A DNA stretch of 64,000 nt. Source: Aptenodytes patagonicus (Eukaryota > Chordata > Aves > Sphenisciformes > Spheniscidae). Location of the stretch: contig NC_134949.1 in assembly GCF_965638725.1 (NCBI RefSeq), forward strand, positions 77,840,017-77,904,016. The letters are read 5' to 3'. The notes under the pieces are model-generated. The model worked only from the letters and a program-made list of their open reading frames with translations. It searched no databases and was not told the origin of the DNA. The position numbers and the translations under genes were made by a program. Within the stretch, counting starts at the first letter, position 1. Each line of letters begins with the position of its first letter. Of the stretch, positions 20,898 through 35,700 are shown piece after piece.

Positions 20898-23595
20898 TTT
20901 AGCTGAACTACTTATACCATTAGTTTGCTAATTAAAAGTTGACTAAGCAGTACTTGTTTAAAACAAATATGTCTTTACTAGGCAAGTCCAAGGGGTGTAC
21001 GCCTGACTGAGTTTTATAGCAAACTAAAAGATAGTGCTGATTGAAAAGTACTAGTTTTCTATGTTATAGCATTACATTTTATACGACAACAGCATTTTAA
21101 CTATTACCAGAAATAAGCATGAACTGCAACTTCATGTTCAGAAGAAGAAATCCAGCCATATATTAACACAGCTTCCAGAAAGCTGCTCCTAACAGTGACA
21201 GGCATGATTGTGGCCTGAATCTTTCATGTTTACCACTAGACATGGTGCTTTAGTGCTATGATGTGTCCCAGTACGGCTGCCAGATATTTATCTTCTGGTC
21301 ATTGTACTCTGTAAATGTTTAAGATGAGATTTTTTTCACAATTTGTGCCTTCCCACTTTGAAGCACTGTGCAATCTAGTGTCAGCTAAATGCATTAAACT
21401 ACATGTAAATTTACTAACCTTGTTCCTCTGTTTTTTTATTGTTTTTAAATGGTTTTGAGCAGAAAAATACTGAAGGCAACAAGATGCTATAGCCTCAAAG
21501 ATAGCCCCTTCATCTCTTCTCCTCACCATTGCAATGGGCAAGACAAAACAGGAAATTCAGAGCAGCTGGACAGAAACTGAGAGGACCCAAATATTCAGCA
21601 GCCCCCTGCACACACCTCTGAGGCATCACAAGCAGCACTGGCCAAAAAAGCACTAACATACTCCGCCTGGACCCTCAGTGAGATGCCAGTTCACCACTGG
21701 ACCTTGACAGTGGAGCCGGCAGCCAGGCCATGGGTGGGTCTGCTGCCCAGCAGGGCAGTACAGACAGCATAGCTACTAGTGTCTCCTACTCACACCTTCT
21801 CACTTTAGCCACTTAGAAATAGAAACAAGGGTTTCTCCTCTTCAGGGTTATGGTAGCTGACATAGTAAGATCTGGGACGCTTAGTTCAACCAGTTGCTTC
21901 CTATAAGATAAAACCATCTCTTTTGCCTAAGAGCACAACAACAGACTATTTTTGCCCACAGCTGGTGGTCCCACTGCACAAATCTTACTACTTTTTTTAA
22001 AGTCATTCTTCTGGTTTGCTAAGTGTGACATCACTTTTCCCTTTGTGATGAGGGAAACCTTCCCCTTTGTTCTAGATCCACAGGCACTTTGTTACATGTT
22101 TTCAGGTACTTTAAAAGCAGAAAGTGCCTTTTGCTCTCCTACAAGTGACAAATACGTCTGCTGAGCTGCACTGCATGTCCCCTTATGTCCGGCCTCAAGC
22201 ACCCGTTACTATATTCTCTATCACAGACAAACTTTTTCCCTGCATCGGAAATAGTCACACCATCTATGTTAAGCGCTTCACCATGTTTCTTTAATCACAT
22301 TTAAGTAAGGAGTCCAAAAAAGTTCTGACTTATGAACAGGAGACTGATATGGCTGTCAGCACCACTTCTGCCTGTGCAATCCAGCTCTCCCCTCTGCCCC
22401 ACTTGTACAGTGACTGAATTTTCCTAAGACACAGATGGTTTATTTCTCCAGCCTATGTTCCAGTCAGTGGAAAGAAGTAGGTTTCTGCAGACCAGCCTGA
22501 AATAGCCTAAAATATCTCTCTCCCTTCCTGATCAGGAGAGATAACATGCTGCATATTTGCAAGGCCTGAAGCAAGGTTTAGAACATTTATGCAATTTTAT
22601 AACTGTGCTTTGCTCTCAAGCAGCTCCTGATTGCTGCAACTAGCTTAAAAAAAAAAACCAACTACCCACATAATATATACTTCATGATGGACAGCAGAAT
22701 TTTTGTAACTTGTACATACATACAAAGCAACATAAATACAGCCTAAAAGTGCTAAATTTCAGCCAGCTACCCTGATTTGAGGAGAGAGGAGAGATTAGGA
22801 ATGATTAATTTCAAACTGACACCCCATTCCCAAATACCTCTACCTTAGGCCCTAAACTTTGAAGTCCAAAGGCTGCTTGGGCTTCTAGCAGAGCTTCCCA
22901 GATCCCTTTCATTCCTTCGGGCTTCTTCTGCATTCCTGTGCTGCTCTAGACGTTGCATCCACTGATGCACTGACCACTTCTCACAAATCTAGTTTCTTTA
23001 AGGGGCAGGCTAAGGATGACAGCCAGCAGTACAGGGTTCCTAGATGTTGTGGGTTTTGTTTGCTTTTTTAAAATAAGAAAAATGGGAAGAGCCATCAAAT
23101 CTTTCATCTCACTACCCTAGTAGTTCATTGCACTGAAATACCGTATTATTTTCCCGTCAAAACATTTTACATCTTTCTATAACAGAGGGATAGATAAGAA
23201 AGATATACAAACTCCAACATGATTCAGTAAATTATAGTTTTAATGTTGACATGAGGAACTTGTGCAATGTTTCCCAGCAAGCAAGCAATCAGGCTACCTG
23301 AGAAACAAGTCAATTGTTTCCAGTTACTGTCCTATTTTGAGGTCTCCCATATTCAATAAATGAGATATTTGGTCAACACAAACCAATGATTTATAGAACT
23401 AAGCAAGATAACGAAAATGCAGACAAAATGATTATCAATACAGTATATGGTATACACATATTCTTCTGATATGACTTTTTTTCCAGGGTTACCAGTATAG
23501 GAAAATAGTTGCATCAGCAGCTCATAGAACTGAAATATAAATCTTGCTGTCAAGCATATCTGGGAAGGAAATTAATAGAGTCAAGCCTCCTGTGG
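20898..23595 (-). other. TTLL12 3' UTR or spacer between convergent genes
   Basis: About 2.7 kb without coding signal. Its transcript status depends on which TTLL12 poly(A) signal is used. No repeat family recognised. Confidence 0.45.
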
Positions 23596-23747
23596 CTAGA
23601 CAATGCATGTCACATGGCAGCTGTCTGTTTCATCCAGAAATAGGGTGCTGAAGACATCATTAAAAAAGGTAGGGTGGTATTTGCAGGCTCTATCACAGTC
23701 AGGATTAAAGTTCACCTCCAGGATCTGAGGCTGCATAATTCTTTTCC
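23596..23747 (-). CDS. TTLL12: TTLL12 coding exon 14 (last)
   Basis: 152 nt to TAG at 23596-23598. Encodes [20 protein letters not shown] and [16 protein letters not shown] and ends CHVTCIV, as in human (CHVTCLV). Glu588 and Asn590 occupy the metal-binding positions of the TTL domain. Confidence 0.97.
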
Positions 23748-26700
23748 CTGTAAAGGGGAACACAAACATTGCCTCTTACTACAAGCTCTAGAGAGATCCT
23801 GAACCACTACCTGTGTTTAAGCCAGAGATTATAGAAAATGACTGGAAAAAGCCATTTTTTATGACACAAGCTGGCAAGCCGGTAAAGTGTTTTTATTTCA
23901 GTGGGTTTGGTTTTTTTTGGAGGGATGGAGGTTTGTTCTACCATCATTATCCAGAGGACAATTATCCAACAGATTCTGCAATCACTGTGGTAATCCAATG
24001 TCTCATTTAGAATGAGAATTCGCAGCGATTTAATAGGATCTCCCCGATACAGCTGTCTTGCTTGACAGTCTGAAACGTCTTCCAGAAAACTCTGCTTCTC
24101 CTTTCACATTTCAGTACAAACCTTCCTTTCTTAAAGCTCTTAGATATCTACCTTTCTAGTTCTAGCAGTCCTGTTCCGTTACACTCCAGCCTCTCCCACC
24201 TGCCACTTCATCCCACTCCTAGAAGCAAGTCAGGAAGTTTAATTTTCTCTTAAAACTTCATCAGTATGGTTCAGAGTTCAGAATCAAATGCATTCTGTGC
24301 AAAGAGAAACAAAGGATTTTCTTTCCTGTCTGGTGTTGAGATCGTAAGTGAGGGTACAAGCTTCTGATGCATAGGTAAACCATACTGTGCTCTGCACAGA
24401 AGCAACTAACCTATTTGTCCATAGGCTGCCTACAGCATCACAGCCATGACTTTGGCACCCATGCCTCCATCTTCAAAAGGCTAGGGACCTACGCAGTTCA
24501 GCCAGGGCTATAATGTGAGGTTGGTCCTTTTACTACAATAGTTGTCCTCGAGCTAGTAATAATATTGAGTTGCTTTGCTTCTCCCATTCAAGACAACTCT
24601 GGGATAGCTGAAAGAGCATTCAACATGGACGTAGCAGACCCAAATTCAACCCCTTGCTCCACTTGATCTGAGCAGGAAAGGGTCAATTGTACACCTCCTG
24701 TTTCTCAATCATCTCACTCCATGAAAGTGATTCAACATTTACAGAATCAGCCACTGCAGGACTGGGCTAGGGGCACCCACCCAACATACATCATCTCATC
24801 ACTCCTCCAGCAAACCTGGACACAAGTGATGAATTTTTCCTGTGTCCCGGGGACCACATTGTTACAAGAAAAGAGTATGCTCAGTTCTGTTTAATACTCC
24901 CCCAGCAGTCCTTTTTGTGTTGGTGCCTCTGCTGCTTTTCTACCTACAAGAGACACATGTCTGGGTTGGGCATGCTTACAGAACAGTTTTGAGCCTTCTG
25001 GTGCGATAATAAAGAATTCACCCTGTTTGGCAAATTTTGCTACCAGTCCTCCACAACTGGCTGGAAGAAAGGCTCCAGGTAGTTGGCCATGCTGTGGCAC
25101 TAACATGAAGCACCTTCACGTACATGTTCTTGCAGAGACGTGGCAACAACTGAGTGACAGTCCTGAGGACATCAATAGCACTGAAATGGTGAATGTGGTC
25201 CTTTCCCTGCTTTAATAACTAACTGTGCATTGAAGACACTGGGCCAAGCCTGGAAGCCGCAGATAGTAAGATGTCTCTAAGGTTTTCATAAAGACATGGC
25301 TATTTCAGACATTCTCTCACCATAAATGGGAAAGAAAACTTGCTGCTGTCAGAGTGACTAGATTGCTGTACAGTTGGGGTTTTTGTGTGTGTGGTTTTGG
25401 TTTTTGTTGTTGGTTTTTTTGCGTGTTTTTTTTTTTTTTTTTTCTCAGAGAATGGCAGTAGCAGGGGCACAAGGGAAGCAAGGACTCAGCCAAGCACAGT
25501 TAACAGCTCCCCCATCATCACTGTTAACCAGCATGGTAGATGCTAACCCCACAGATCCGCAGCTCCAGATGTGCTTTGATGTCAGTGGGAGGCACAGAGC
25601 ATGCAGCTCACACTGCTTGAAAAACAGTAAGAGTTCAGACAGAAGAAATAAATTTCTGAAAAGGTCCGCAAATATAAACAAGTCAACATTCAAAGAAATG
25701 AGCTCCTCACCATCTCTGCTGGTGTCCCATTTAAGCATCAAGTCAACGGCGTATATTGCTCTCGATGACGGATAATCACAGATACCAAGAGGCGCAGGTT
25801 TAGCTGAAGCAACTTGGAACAATTCAGCAAATGCCTTAAAAATATTTGCCTAATAACAGGAAGAGTTGTCTGAATAAGAAGTGAGGTTCCATAAAAGCAA
25901 TAAACATGTTTTTAATCACTTCATTCATACAGCTTTTTAAAGAGTTCGTATAAATTACACTAGCCAACAGATGAGAATCTGCACAGTATTAGCTTCAAAA
26001 TGTGCATTTAGACCTAAATACAACACAGTGAAAGCACCAAGCACCCGGCAATATTCGTGGACTCTTTGGGGAGCAAATCAGTACTACAGAAATCCTGCAA
26101 ATAGGGCATTTAATATTAGAATTAACCCCCTTCTCAGACATTATGTACAGTATTGCACTTACGTGTAGAGGAGGGGAAAAAGAAAACCCAGGAGAGTTCT
26201 GTGAACACCAGCAGTACAACTGTGAAATTCTGACTTTTTCCTGCTTATTAAGTTGTATTCTAGCTTCATTTTGTTTTGTTCTGTAAGGAAAAATCTTCTA
26301 CCCACTTGCACCCGTCTAAAAAGGGTGGTGGGGACATGGAGATTTTAAGAACATACTACACTGGTATTTTGAGAAACAATCAGATATCCAATGTGAAAGT
26401 GAAATAAAACAGAAAGAACATACAGGTGTGAATTTTAGCATTGAGTTTACACTGCAGTGAACCACTCCTTCTGCAAATGAAAAGATGGTGTAATACTTCC
26501 TATTCTGCACACAGTACTACTTTGGGTAACCTACAGTATGTATTTTGACATCTCTTTTTACCTCTTGTAGTCTCTTCCAGACTATTTTAAACCTAATGCT
26601 GCAAAACCTGTCATACTCTGAGTATCAGTGATTGGATATGAGGTTCTAGTTAAAACGGATGTAAATTAATTTATGGAAACCAACCCACAGTTGGGCAATT

Positions 26701-29700
26701 TATTCACTTTTGAAAGCATACGCACATATAAATGCTCAGCTACCGTTCATTCTGCATCTTCTAGCTCCTGATAAATATGGAAAAACACAAGAATTCAGTT
26801 TTGTGCATGTTTCTGAACCATCTCTTCACATTCAGCTTTTTCTTTCAAGCATGAATTACAGGCAAAAATCAATGAGAAGGCCCTCATCTGCCTTCCTGAA
26901 TGGCTTATGGAACATTTGGAGCTTCCTCTTCGCAAATAAAAGATGCCCTAGTATTAGGGAACCATCTGTTTTCTTGTGAAAAGTCATTAATGCAATGACC
27001 AGGGACAGGGCTCTCGCCAGCTCGCTAACACAGAGAAGCTGAGGCAGCAGCTGGAAGTTCTGCATTGCAGTCTCAAAGGCAAGATTTAGTTTAACAAACA
27101 GGGGTTCTAACTTACTACCCTCAGAGATACTACGTTGGTGGAGGAGGGGTCTTAAAGAAAAGAGAGAAGACCAACCTAACTTTTCTTTTAAATGTGCCAC
27201 AGTATACAAATGTAGCCTCTGCACTATCCAATCTGGCAGTGCAACCCTTCAAGCACAGTACCCCTGGAGCAGGGGCAGTGCTTATTTCTATCAGCCACGT
27301 GGGCACAGCTGGGCATATCTTTATTTTGTGAGTGAGCTCCAGTGCGCTGCACAGCAAGCTAACCTGAAAGTGTACAGGAAGATCTTTAGACCGACAGTTC
27401 TGCTTAAAATAGATAAATCAAAACCTGTGATGCCATTTCACTGAGATTACTATACACTGTAATTTCCTATTTACTTCAGTCTCCTACCTGTTCTGACAGC
27501 TCCTTATCTTGTGAAGCTCTTTGGAACAAAGGAAGCGAGAGCCTGAATACTTCAGTGGTTCAGCTTTTCAGAATCAGAGTTAATATTCTACTGAAGAGTA
27601 GTGAAGGCTTTGAAAACAACTTCTCCACAGTCATGTGAGCAACATCTGTAGCGATTAGCACACTATATTCTGGACTTCCCTGCCTTTTTGCATGAAATAC
27701 TAAGTCTTCACAACCATGGGCTTAGATTATTGGCAACCTTCTGCAAAAAAGATGGAACTTGCAAGAAAAAGAGATCCTGCTCCCAGGATCCTGAGGGTAG
27801 TCAGGACTGGCTTTATTACTAAGGCCAATATAAAGAATTCTCATAGTGTAACCATGAAATAAAATTCTCAAATGTTAACAACAAAATGTTTGAGGGGGAA
27901 TTATGCTAAGTTAAATACTTCTAAAGTAAAGGTTAACATTTGTTGTCCTTTGTGGAACTGATACACATGAAGTGTATCTTATGAATAAAAAAAACCAACA
28001 CTACTTTTGGAAAAGCTAGTTTGCCGAATAAAAAAAGATCCACAAACATTTACACAAGAAAGTTGAATTGCTGACTTACTTGTACCGTTGTCCAAGGATG
28101 TTCAGGATATTGTTTTTCAAACAGAGGAATAAATTCTTCACAGTGTACCTAAAACAGTTTAGCAACATCAAAGACTGTTTTGGTTGGGAATGACTGAGCA
28201 ATCAGATAAGAGAATGGAATATCAAGTATATTTTTCCATTCGTACAAACCCAGGTAGAGAACTAGGGAATTAGACAGTTCCTGGACACCTTCCTTGTTCC
28301 AGTATTTCTTCTTATAAAAGATCACACCGAAGTCTTTGACAATGATTAGCTGCCATTTTAATAATTTTTCTACTGATCTCTATCAATGTGGGTTATATTC
28401 AGGATGTAGGTTTGTATTACCTTATATAATCACAGATGATTAGGGGTCCAGAGGGGGAAGAACCTAGGAAAATATTTGCTTAGGGTACTTTCAACACACT
28501 GACTGCTTGTTTAAGTGGATGTGAAATAGGTTATTTGGCAACAGTCACAAAGGAGGCACTGGAAGATTTTCTAACAACGGAAAGGCGAGGGAGCGTTTTG
28601 GACTGTTTGCTTACCTGTTTTAATGTTACACCGGGAGCATAATTCATGACTGTGAAATGCTTCTCATAGTCATCCAAGTCATCAAGTGAAAATGCCCTAA
28701 GGAATAAAACAATTCCTTAGTTTCCAAGGTATCAGTTTTAATTCTAAGCCCCTCCACACTAATAAGGAGTACATAATTACCGATTTGAAAAGCGCAGCCA
28801 GAATACATCATAGATATACAGCTTGAGTGGTTTTATGGACCGCAGCAATACAACATAACGGATGTCAAATTTAACCATCCCCACATCTTCTCGGTGAAAC
28901 AAGACTGGATTCTCAATATATTTGCACACTACCTACAACAAAGCAAAAACACTCACAGTAAATATAATTCAACTGAAATGAAAACAAAGTGTCATTGGAT
29001 CTCGATGATTTAAGGTATCCTTGTACACATTTCAGTTTTTCTTTAGAAGTGTGCACGAATACACAGTGTTGTTAGTGAACAGGTACCTTTTATCAAACTT
29101 TGACATCAGGGTGGGGAAAGTGGGAGGCCAGAATATAATAATTTTAAAAAAAATTACAAAATTAATTTTATTTATAATTTTGGTGACTGTTGTTTTGAAC
29201 TAGAAATGTGAAGCAATTCTTTGTGCATTTCTGCATTCCAGAAAATACATGCAGTCCACACACCAACAGAAATAAAGCTGAAGTGACACTCTGACGTATG
29301 ACTGCATATTGCAGACTCCCTATGAAGAGGTCCACGATTCATCTATTGTTGGCAAAGACGGTACTTTGTGCCACTGAGCAGAGCAATAATGATCAACCAG
29401 AGGTCAGAAGCAATAACGTTCCAAAATTTATGACCAACGCTAACTATAGCTAATGTGTGTTCATCTGCCAGTCTGAAGATTAGTGTTAAAGCAGCACCAC
29501 ACTGGAGTATTCATTACTGTCAGGGCAAGTTTTATTTTTTAAATAAGAAAACACCAGACTGAGTTCATCACTGCAACAAATGGAGCTGACCAATTTGAAC
29601 CTGAGTCAGTTCTGAATTGATTGAAACTGTATGCTTATGGCCAGCATATGAATTTTGAAGAAAATAAATTTCCTTCTTTGTATTTTTAGACCTCCTTCTA

Positions 29701-32700
29701 TGAAGCAGTTTTTTCAGCTCTCTCCTTTAAATCACATTTGAAACCATGCTCTCTAACCTTTGGGCTGCTTTCCCTATGCCTGATGATATTGTTCAGGCTG
29801 TTGGTGATGTGGGTATCCAGGCTTCTGGCCAAGTTCCACGGTTTGCATATCCAGTGGTTGTCTTCTCCTCTGAGAGAGAGAGAAAGAGAGAGAGAAGCCA
29901 ACACCTTTAAGTATCCACCTCATTCATCTGTCTGAACATCTACTTGAACTGATCTATGTACTCCCCTGAATAAATACATTATAAAGCTGTGAGCTACAGT
30001 GCAAGAACTAAGGACTTTTGACTGACAGCTGGGAGCAGTAAGCCTTAGGCATGAAGGGGAGAAAAGGCAGCGGTAGCTTTCGCTGATCTCTTCAGTTAGG
30101 GCCTAGCATGCTCTTACTGTTTATTTCCTCCTTCTGCATCCGACTCCTTCAAAAGGGGCAAACAATCCATCAACTGGGCAGCATCATCATGAACACGCAC
30201 AGGTCACAGTGTGGAAATCATTCTGCCAGGAGTCTGTGAACATTCTGGCAGTGTATCGTGCAATTTTCTAAGTTGATTCCCTAGTAATACCTCCAAATCA
30301 CTCACGTTAACTGACACCATAACTTGTCTCTTTGGGAAGAAATCACACAATATCTCAACAGTTCATATTGCAAGAAAATGAAAGCACATCACCATCTTCT
30401 CACTTTCTAGTAACTAGTCACCTCAAGGGGCAATATTCTTTGAAATATCTTTGAGGAAAATAGGCAACATGCTGGTCTTTCAATGCATCCTTCTGAGTAA
30501 GGGCAGGGTGACACTTGATGTCTTCCTTTCCCCCATCTATTAAAGCATCCTGAGAAACTTCTTGAGCTTCATGATAAACAGTGTAAACTGAGCTGAAGTT
30601 AGTGGTGTTAACTTAAGCGGGTCTGTTTTGTTTATTTGAAACTTCCTATCCTCTCCTTCCCATTCCCTACATGCACATTGCATTTATGGTCAATCCTTGG
30701 TATTAAAAAGGAATTAAAACACCAAACACTAGGGATACATGGAAGGAGCGCTCTCTCCCGGTCATGCCAGTCAATAACAGACTATGTAGAGCAAAGAACA
30801 GCCAAATGAAATGCCTGGCAGGTGGCACCATAAGCAAATGTCACCAGGGAAACAACGTTTCAACCAGAATACTCCACACCAGGCATAAGAGGTTATTTCA
30901 CTAGCAGTACCTAATGCTCTCTTTCTCTCTTACCAAAAGAAAATTGTAGTTTCCATCCACTCCAAGGCAGCTGCACCAGCAGAAAGAGTGTGGATTTTAA
31001 ACCCTAAAGCTCCACAACTGCTTTAGGCTAACACTAAACCTCGATTTTACTTTCACAACCTTACAGAACCTAAGTATTTTAACTCTAAACATTTTTCACT
31101 CTGGCTTAAGTACAAGAACAACTGCTACTGGTCCCCTGAAAAAAACCCCATTTGTTGCAAACACATTTTGATCCTTTGTATATCTGTTAAACACAAGAGG
31201 TAAGATCTTGACTAGACAAAAAGCAACAGCTTCAAATTTGTATTCAAATCATGGCAAAGTTTCTGTGTTTCAAAATGCATTGCTTAACTACTCTTACATT
31301 AAAGAAAATATCTAAAGAGCTCACACTTTCCAGGTAAAATTCACTTGAACATAAACACACCAAAAGCAAACTCATGGTGGTGTAACAGCTGCCAATCCCA
31401 AAATGCAGGCTACTGGCCTTTGAGGAAAGTGGGATTAAGAAAGCACAAAATGTAAAGAAGCGGAAACATAAGCCACCTTCTGTCGCGTTGCTGAAAGTAG
31501 CTGATGAACTGAGGCAATTCTGTTTGGAGGTTAAAAGTACGAGGCAACCATCTTGGCCCGTCTGGTCCTCCAGCTCGCCTAGAGATGGATGCCAGGCAGT
31601 CTTTGACAGTCAGGAGGTTCTCACATGGGAACTGATTCAGCATTACCTCAGGCCTTTCCTCACTTAGCTTCCTACAAAACAGAGTAGTTGTTAGGTGAAG
31701 GAAGAATGTTGGGGAGGCCTTTGGAAACACAGTTTTTATAGCAACAAAAGAATTTGTATTATCAGGGGAACAATTGCAACCTATAATCTTTGAAGTGTGA
31801 GAAGTTGTAGAGGATGTCTGCTTCTCCCTCGTGGTCTGTGAATACAAAACGGGGATGTGTCAGGTTGTTGAGGACTTGCTGAATGTCTGTGAAAACCCTA
31901 GAAGAAGAAAAAGGCATATGAAGAAAAATGTGAGAGTTTGGTTTCTGAAACTGGTCAACTCTTGCTTGAACAGAAAAAAAAGTTTTAAGCTTGGCTTCCT
32001 ACAAGAATTATGCTTTACCAATACACACTATCTGTGACAATCTCTTCTTAACACACAGAAACGTTTTAAATTGAAGTGGGGCAGATTAAAAAAAAAAGTA
32101 TTTTGAGACAGAAATCTCAAAGATAGTTTAGCTCCTACAACTTTCACAAAAATAGCAATTCAGAAGACAGTGACTAAGTCCCTGACAAAGAAGCACTAAC
32201 ATGAATTCACTATTCTACATGAAAAGTCCTTGAGAGAGACCTCGTAAATGCCTTTGTTGTTGGAAGAGCCCTAAAAAATCAACCTGCTGTCATTCACAAG
32301 AAAAATTTGTAGGAAATCTTGTCAGTTTAACTCAGCAGCTTTAGAAGACTATTTTCAGAACTTCACATGAACAGAGACATTTCAAACAATCAAAACATAT
32401 GAAAGTATGTACATTATGTATGTGCAGGAAGTACACAACTTTGAGGTTTAATACAAACCCCCTTCCAGCTCCATTAAATAAACCACACCAAAACCCAACC
32501 CAAACCTGATACACATTACAGAACATAACCAAGAATGAGGCAAGATGTTGCATATCTTAGAAAATTCCCCTCTCAAATAAAACCAGTGACTTGGCTATCT
32601 GACATGCTAAAATAAGCAGATAGCAACAGAGGTTATTCTGATGATTTTACAGCTTAAGGTGAGGTCACTTAATTCAGAATTCAGCACGATGACTCAAAAA

Positions 32701-35700
32701 GCAAGACTGACATAGAAAACAGTCCTCATGATAAGGGAACATTTAAACAGACTATGCAACCACTAATTTTTTCCATGAGAAACCACTATATTCTTCCTCC
32801 TCTTCAGACCTATTCTTATCAGTTGTGTAACTTTCCTCTCCTCCTCTGCTACTAACCAACTGAAAGATACATTCCCCTGTGAGAGACTTCTCTGAAATAA
32901 CAAACTGTAAAAATAGCCCAGTCACAGGGGGAAATACATTATTTAAAAAAAAAAGTATGTAAGATGTTTTGCATAGCTCCATGTGTGACATACTACAATG
33001 GTTATACTATTTACACTGGAGCCTAAGACAGCTGACTTCACAGTAGATGAAGACAGTCAGCCTGGCATCCCTGTTGAAAGAAGTCACCAGTCTTTCCTCA
33101 CTGTTGCAACAGAGCAAAGTTAGTATCTTCATACAGCCCCACTAACATTTCTTTCTGCAATATGTGGCTTGGCTTCTCCTTGTAAGTCTGCACACTAGGG
33201 GAAAGTACAATACCAAATTTGATATGGGACCCAGTACAAGTTCCACCAAACCTATTTCGTATACAAGCTATCCAAATATCCACTGGTTTGGAGCAACTTT
33301 TAGTCGCTGCTGAAGCAATAGGGAATCAAAGTGGTGACCTGAAGATAAAAGGCCTTACAACGCTGTAACAAAGTCTTGAAGCATCCAACATCCCCCCACA
33401 AATATACATGCAAGAACACATGCAACACAAGAAATACTAGAATTTAAGTTGCTCTTACAGTCCCAGATCAGTCCCCTACAAATGCACCCTACAACACAAG
33501 TTATCATCCCACAGGCACTAGTCCTGGGTAGCTGGATCCAAACCTAGCTAACAGATCTTAGTAGCAAGAGGATCATCAGATCTACACAATGGACCTATTC
33601 TACTTGTTAAATCCACTCAAACAGGAGCAGCAATAGGTTGTTTCCCTGTGCCGCCGCCTTTCCCCTCCCCCTTCATGTGATTAAGCCCCTTTAGTATGGT
33701 ATGGAAATATTTTGCTAACATATTGCACAATTTTTTCTGGCAGAGTGCTGGAATGCTGGCCTTCAGGATTCCCAGCTTCTGCTCCAGCCTATGCGAGTGG
33801 TGTCTGGTTTCCAGCTCAGGAAAAAGGGTAAAAGTAACATACCCAAGGATAGAGTTTGGTACACTCATTCTGAAAAGCAATGTGGTTGGATAAAACTTGT
33901 ATAATGCAATGTATTTGGAGTACAGCCACGGTTAGAGTTGGGCTAAGGCTGTACAATCATTTGGTTAGTTATCTGCAAAAACAGCCCAGTTACAGTTGCT
34001 TTCTCCAGGACAGAAGTGAAACCTCCGTTCAAAATCAGTGTTACGCTGGAGCTATGAAGAGTCACAGATAGGACTCCTTTGCATATGAACTACCAGAGAC
34101 CTTGAATGCACTTACAGGTAAAGTTCAAAAAAAGGTTTTTACTGAAATTAGTGGAAGTAACTCAGTAGGGGATCTTTGGGAGTCAAGAGTAAGGCTTCCT
34201 TCCCCTCCAGTTGCAGCTATGGCAAATACCTTTGAGACCTCTGGTTCATCAACCGATGGTTCTCACAACAATTCTTCCAACTAGGGTAACAATGAGGCTG
34301 AACTATAACCTAAGGTGTTAAAACAGATTAATCAGTGCTTAAGGCCAAACAAAAACATAACCCCTGTGGCAAACTCCCTTACTCCAGTCAGAAAGAGGCA
34401 ATGGTATGAAAAATGCTGCTGTAACAAAGGCCTGAGGCCAAGGCATTTGGCCTTACACAGCATGGAAGGACACCTGGAGAGCCTGCCAGCATCTGATAAC
34501 TCCAATAAATGTTATTCCACATCATTCCCTAGACATCATTTAATCAGAAGTTCCCTCCCTGCCCCCCCCCCCCCTTAATTCCATGTTTCCCAATACGTCA
34601 TTTAGTAATAAACTCCCACTGTTGGCTAGACACCAGATACTTTTCTCAGCTGAAGAGCAGGGTGTTCTTTGCACAAATCGGGGATTCAGCTGAGACATGG
34701 GTCACCTCCTCTTGCACATCCAAAAATCAATTTCCCCCCGGTGTTAATTCACTTAAACGCTCTACATAAGCTCTACACCACACAGAAATACAAGTAGTGA
34801 CCTGCATTCAGTCCCTCTGAACAGCAGGCTTAAAGAAAGATTCTGGTACTCTTTTTCCCCTGATTAAGTATTAAAAACAAAGAACCCCCTTCCTAAAAAA
34901 CTAATACTTCTCTTTCAAAAATTTCCCACTACAACACTGAGCTCCCTTTAGAGATACACAGAAGATAGTGGTATCTTCTATAATATATAGTTATCAAAGA
35001 CTATTAGAAAGACTTCCCCCCCCCAGTAGCTTACAGCTATACACAAGATTTCACAGAGGTGCTACTCACATTAACAATAAAAAGCCTGCTTTCTTAATCT
35101 TGAAGTCTTGCTAGGAAATTCATGTGCCAGAGCACTCTGGATTATGTATCTTAAGACTTACTTATAGAACACAAAAGTGCAGCACAGAAGAAACAGGGGA
35201 GCTCAATCTATCTTTGCCAAGTGCAGGAAGACCACTGAAATAAGCTGATGGAGGTTAAGATTAGAGGGGAAAATAAGGCCATTCCACTTGTTCCAAGTTT
35301 TTAAGTTACTCCATCCATTCTATACGCAATCCTCTTACCATAAAAGTCTTGGGACAGTCAAAGGCTCTGGAAGGCATATGATTTAGTTCTGAGAAGGAAG
35401 ATTTCATAGAAACACTATATAAAATTAATGTATTTCACTGCCAACACCTATCACTGAGCTTAGTGGTCAGATTCCCTTAGGTACTTTAGTATATCCAGTA
35501 TTAATGCATACATTTGGAAAAAAACAGACCTTTGCACTGAAGAACACAGACTATAAGGGCAGGCACCTGACAACTACTGGGCAATTCCTTTGTTGTTATC
35601 TAAGGAGCACGTAGGATCTTCTATGGTATTCCCTTGTTTTAAGTTAAGTAAATTGGTACACATTCCAGTGTCTACTCTGATAATACACATCCACATATAT

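Noticed and set aside
34102-34578. Possible processed pseudogene in TTLL12 intron 6
   Set aside because: Short open frames and an AATAAA word are present, but no similarity to a known protein and no clear tail or duplication.
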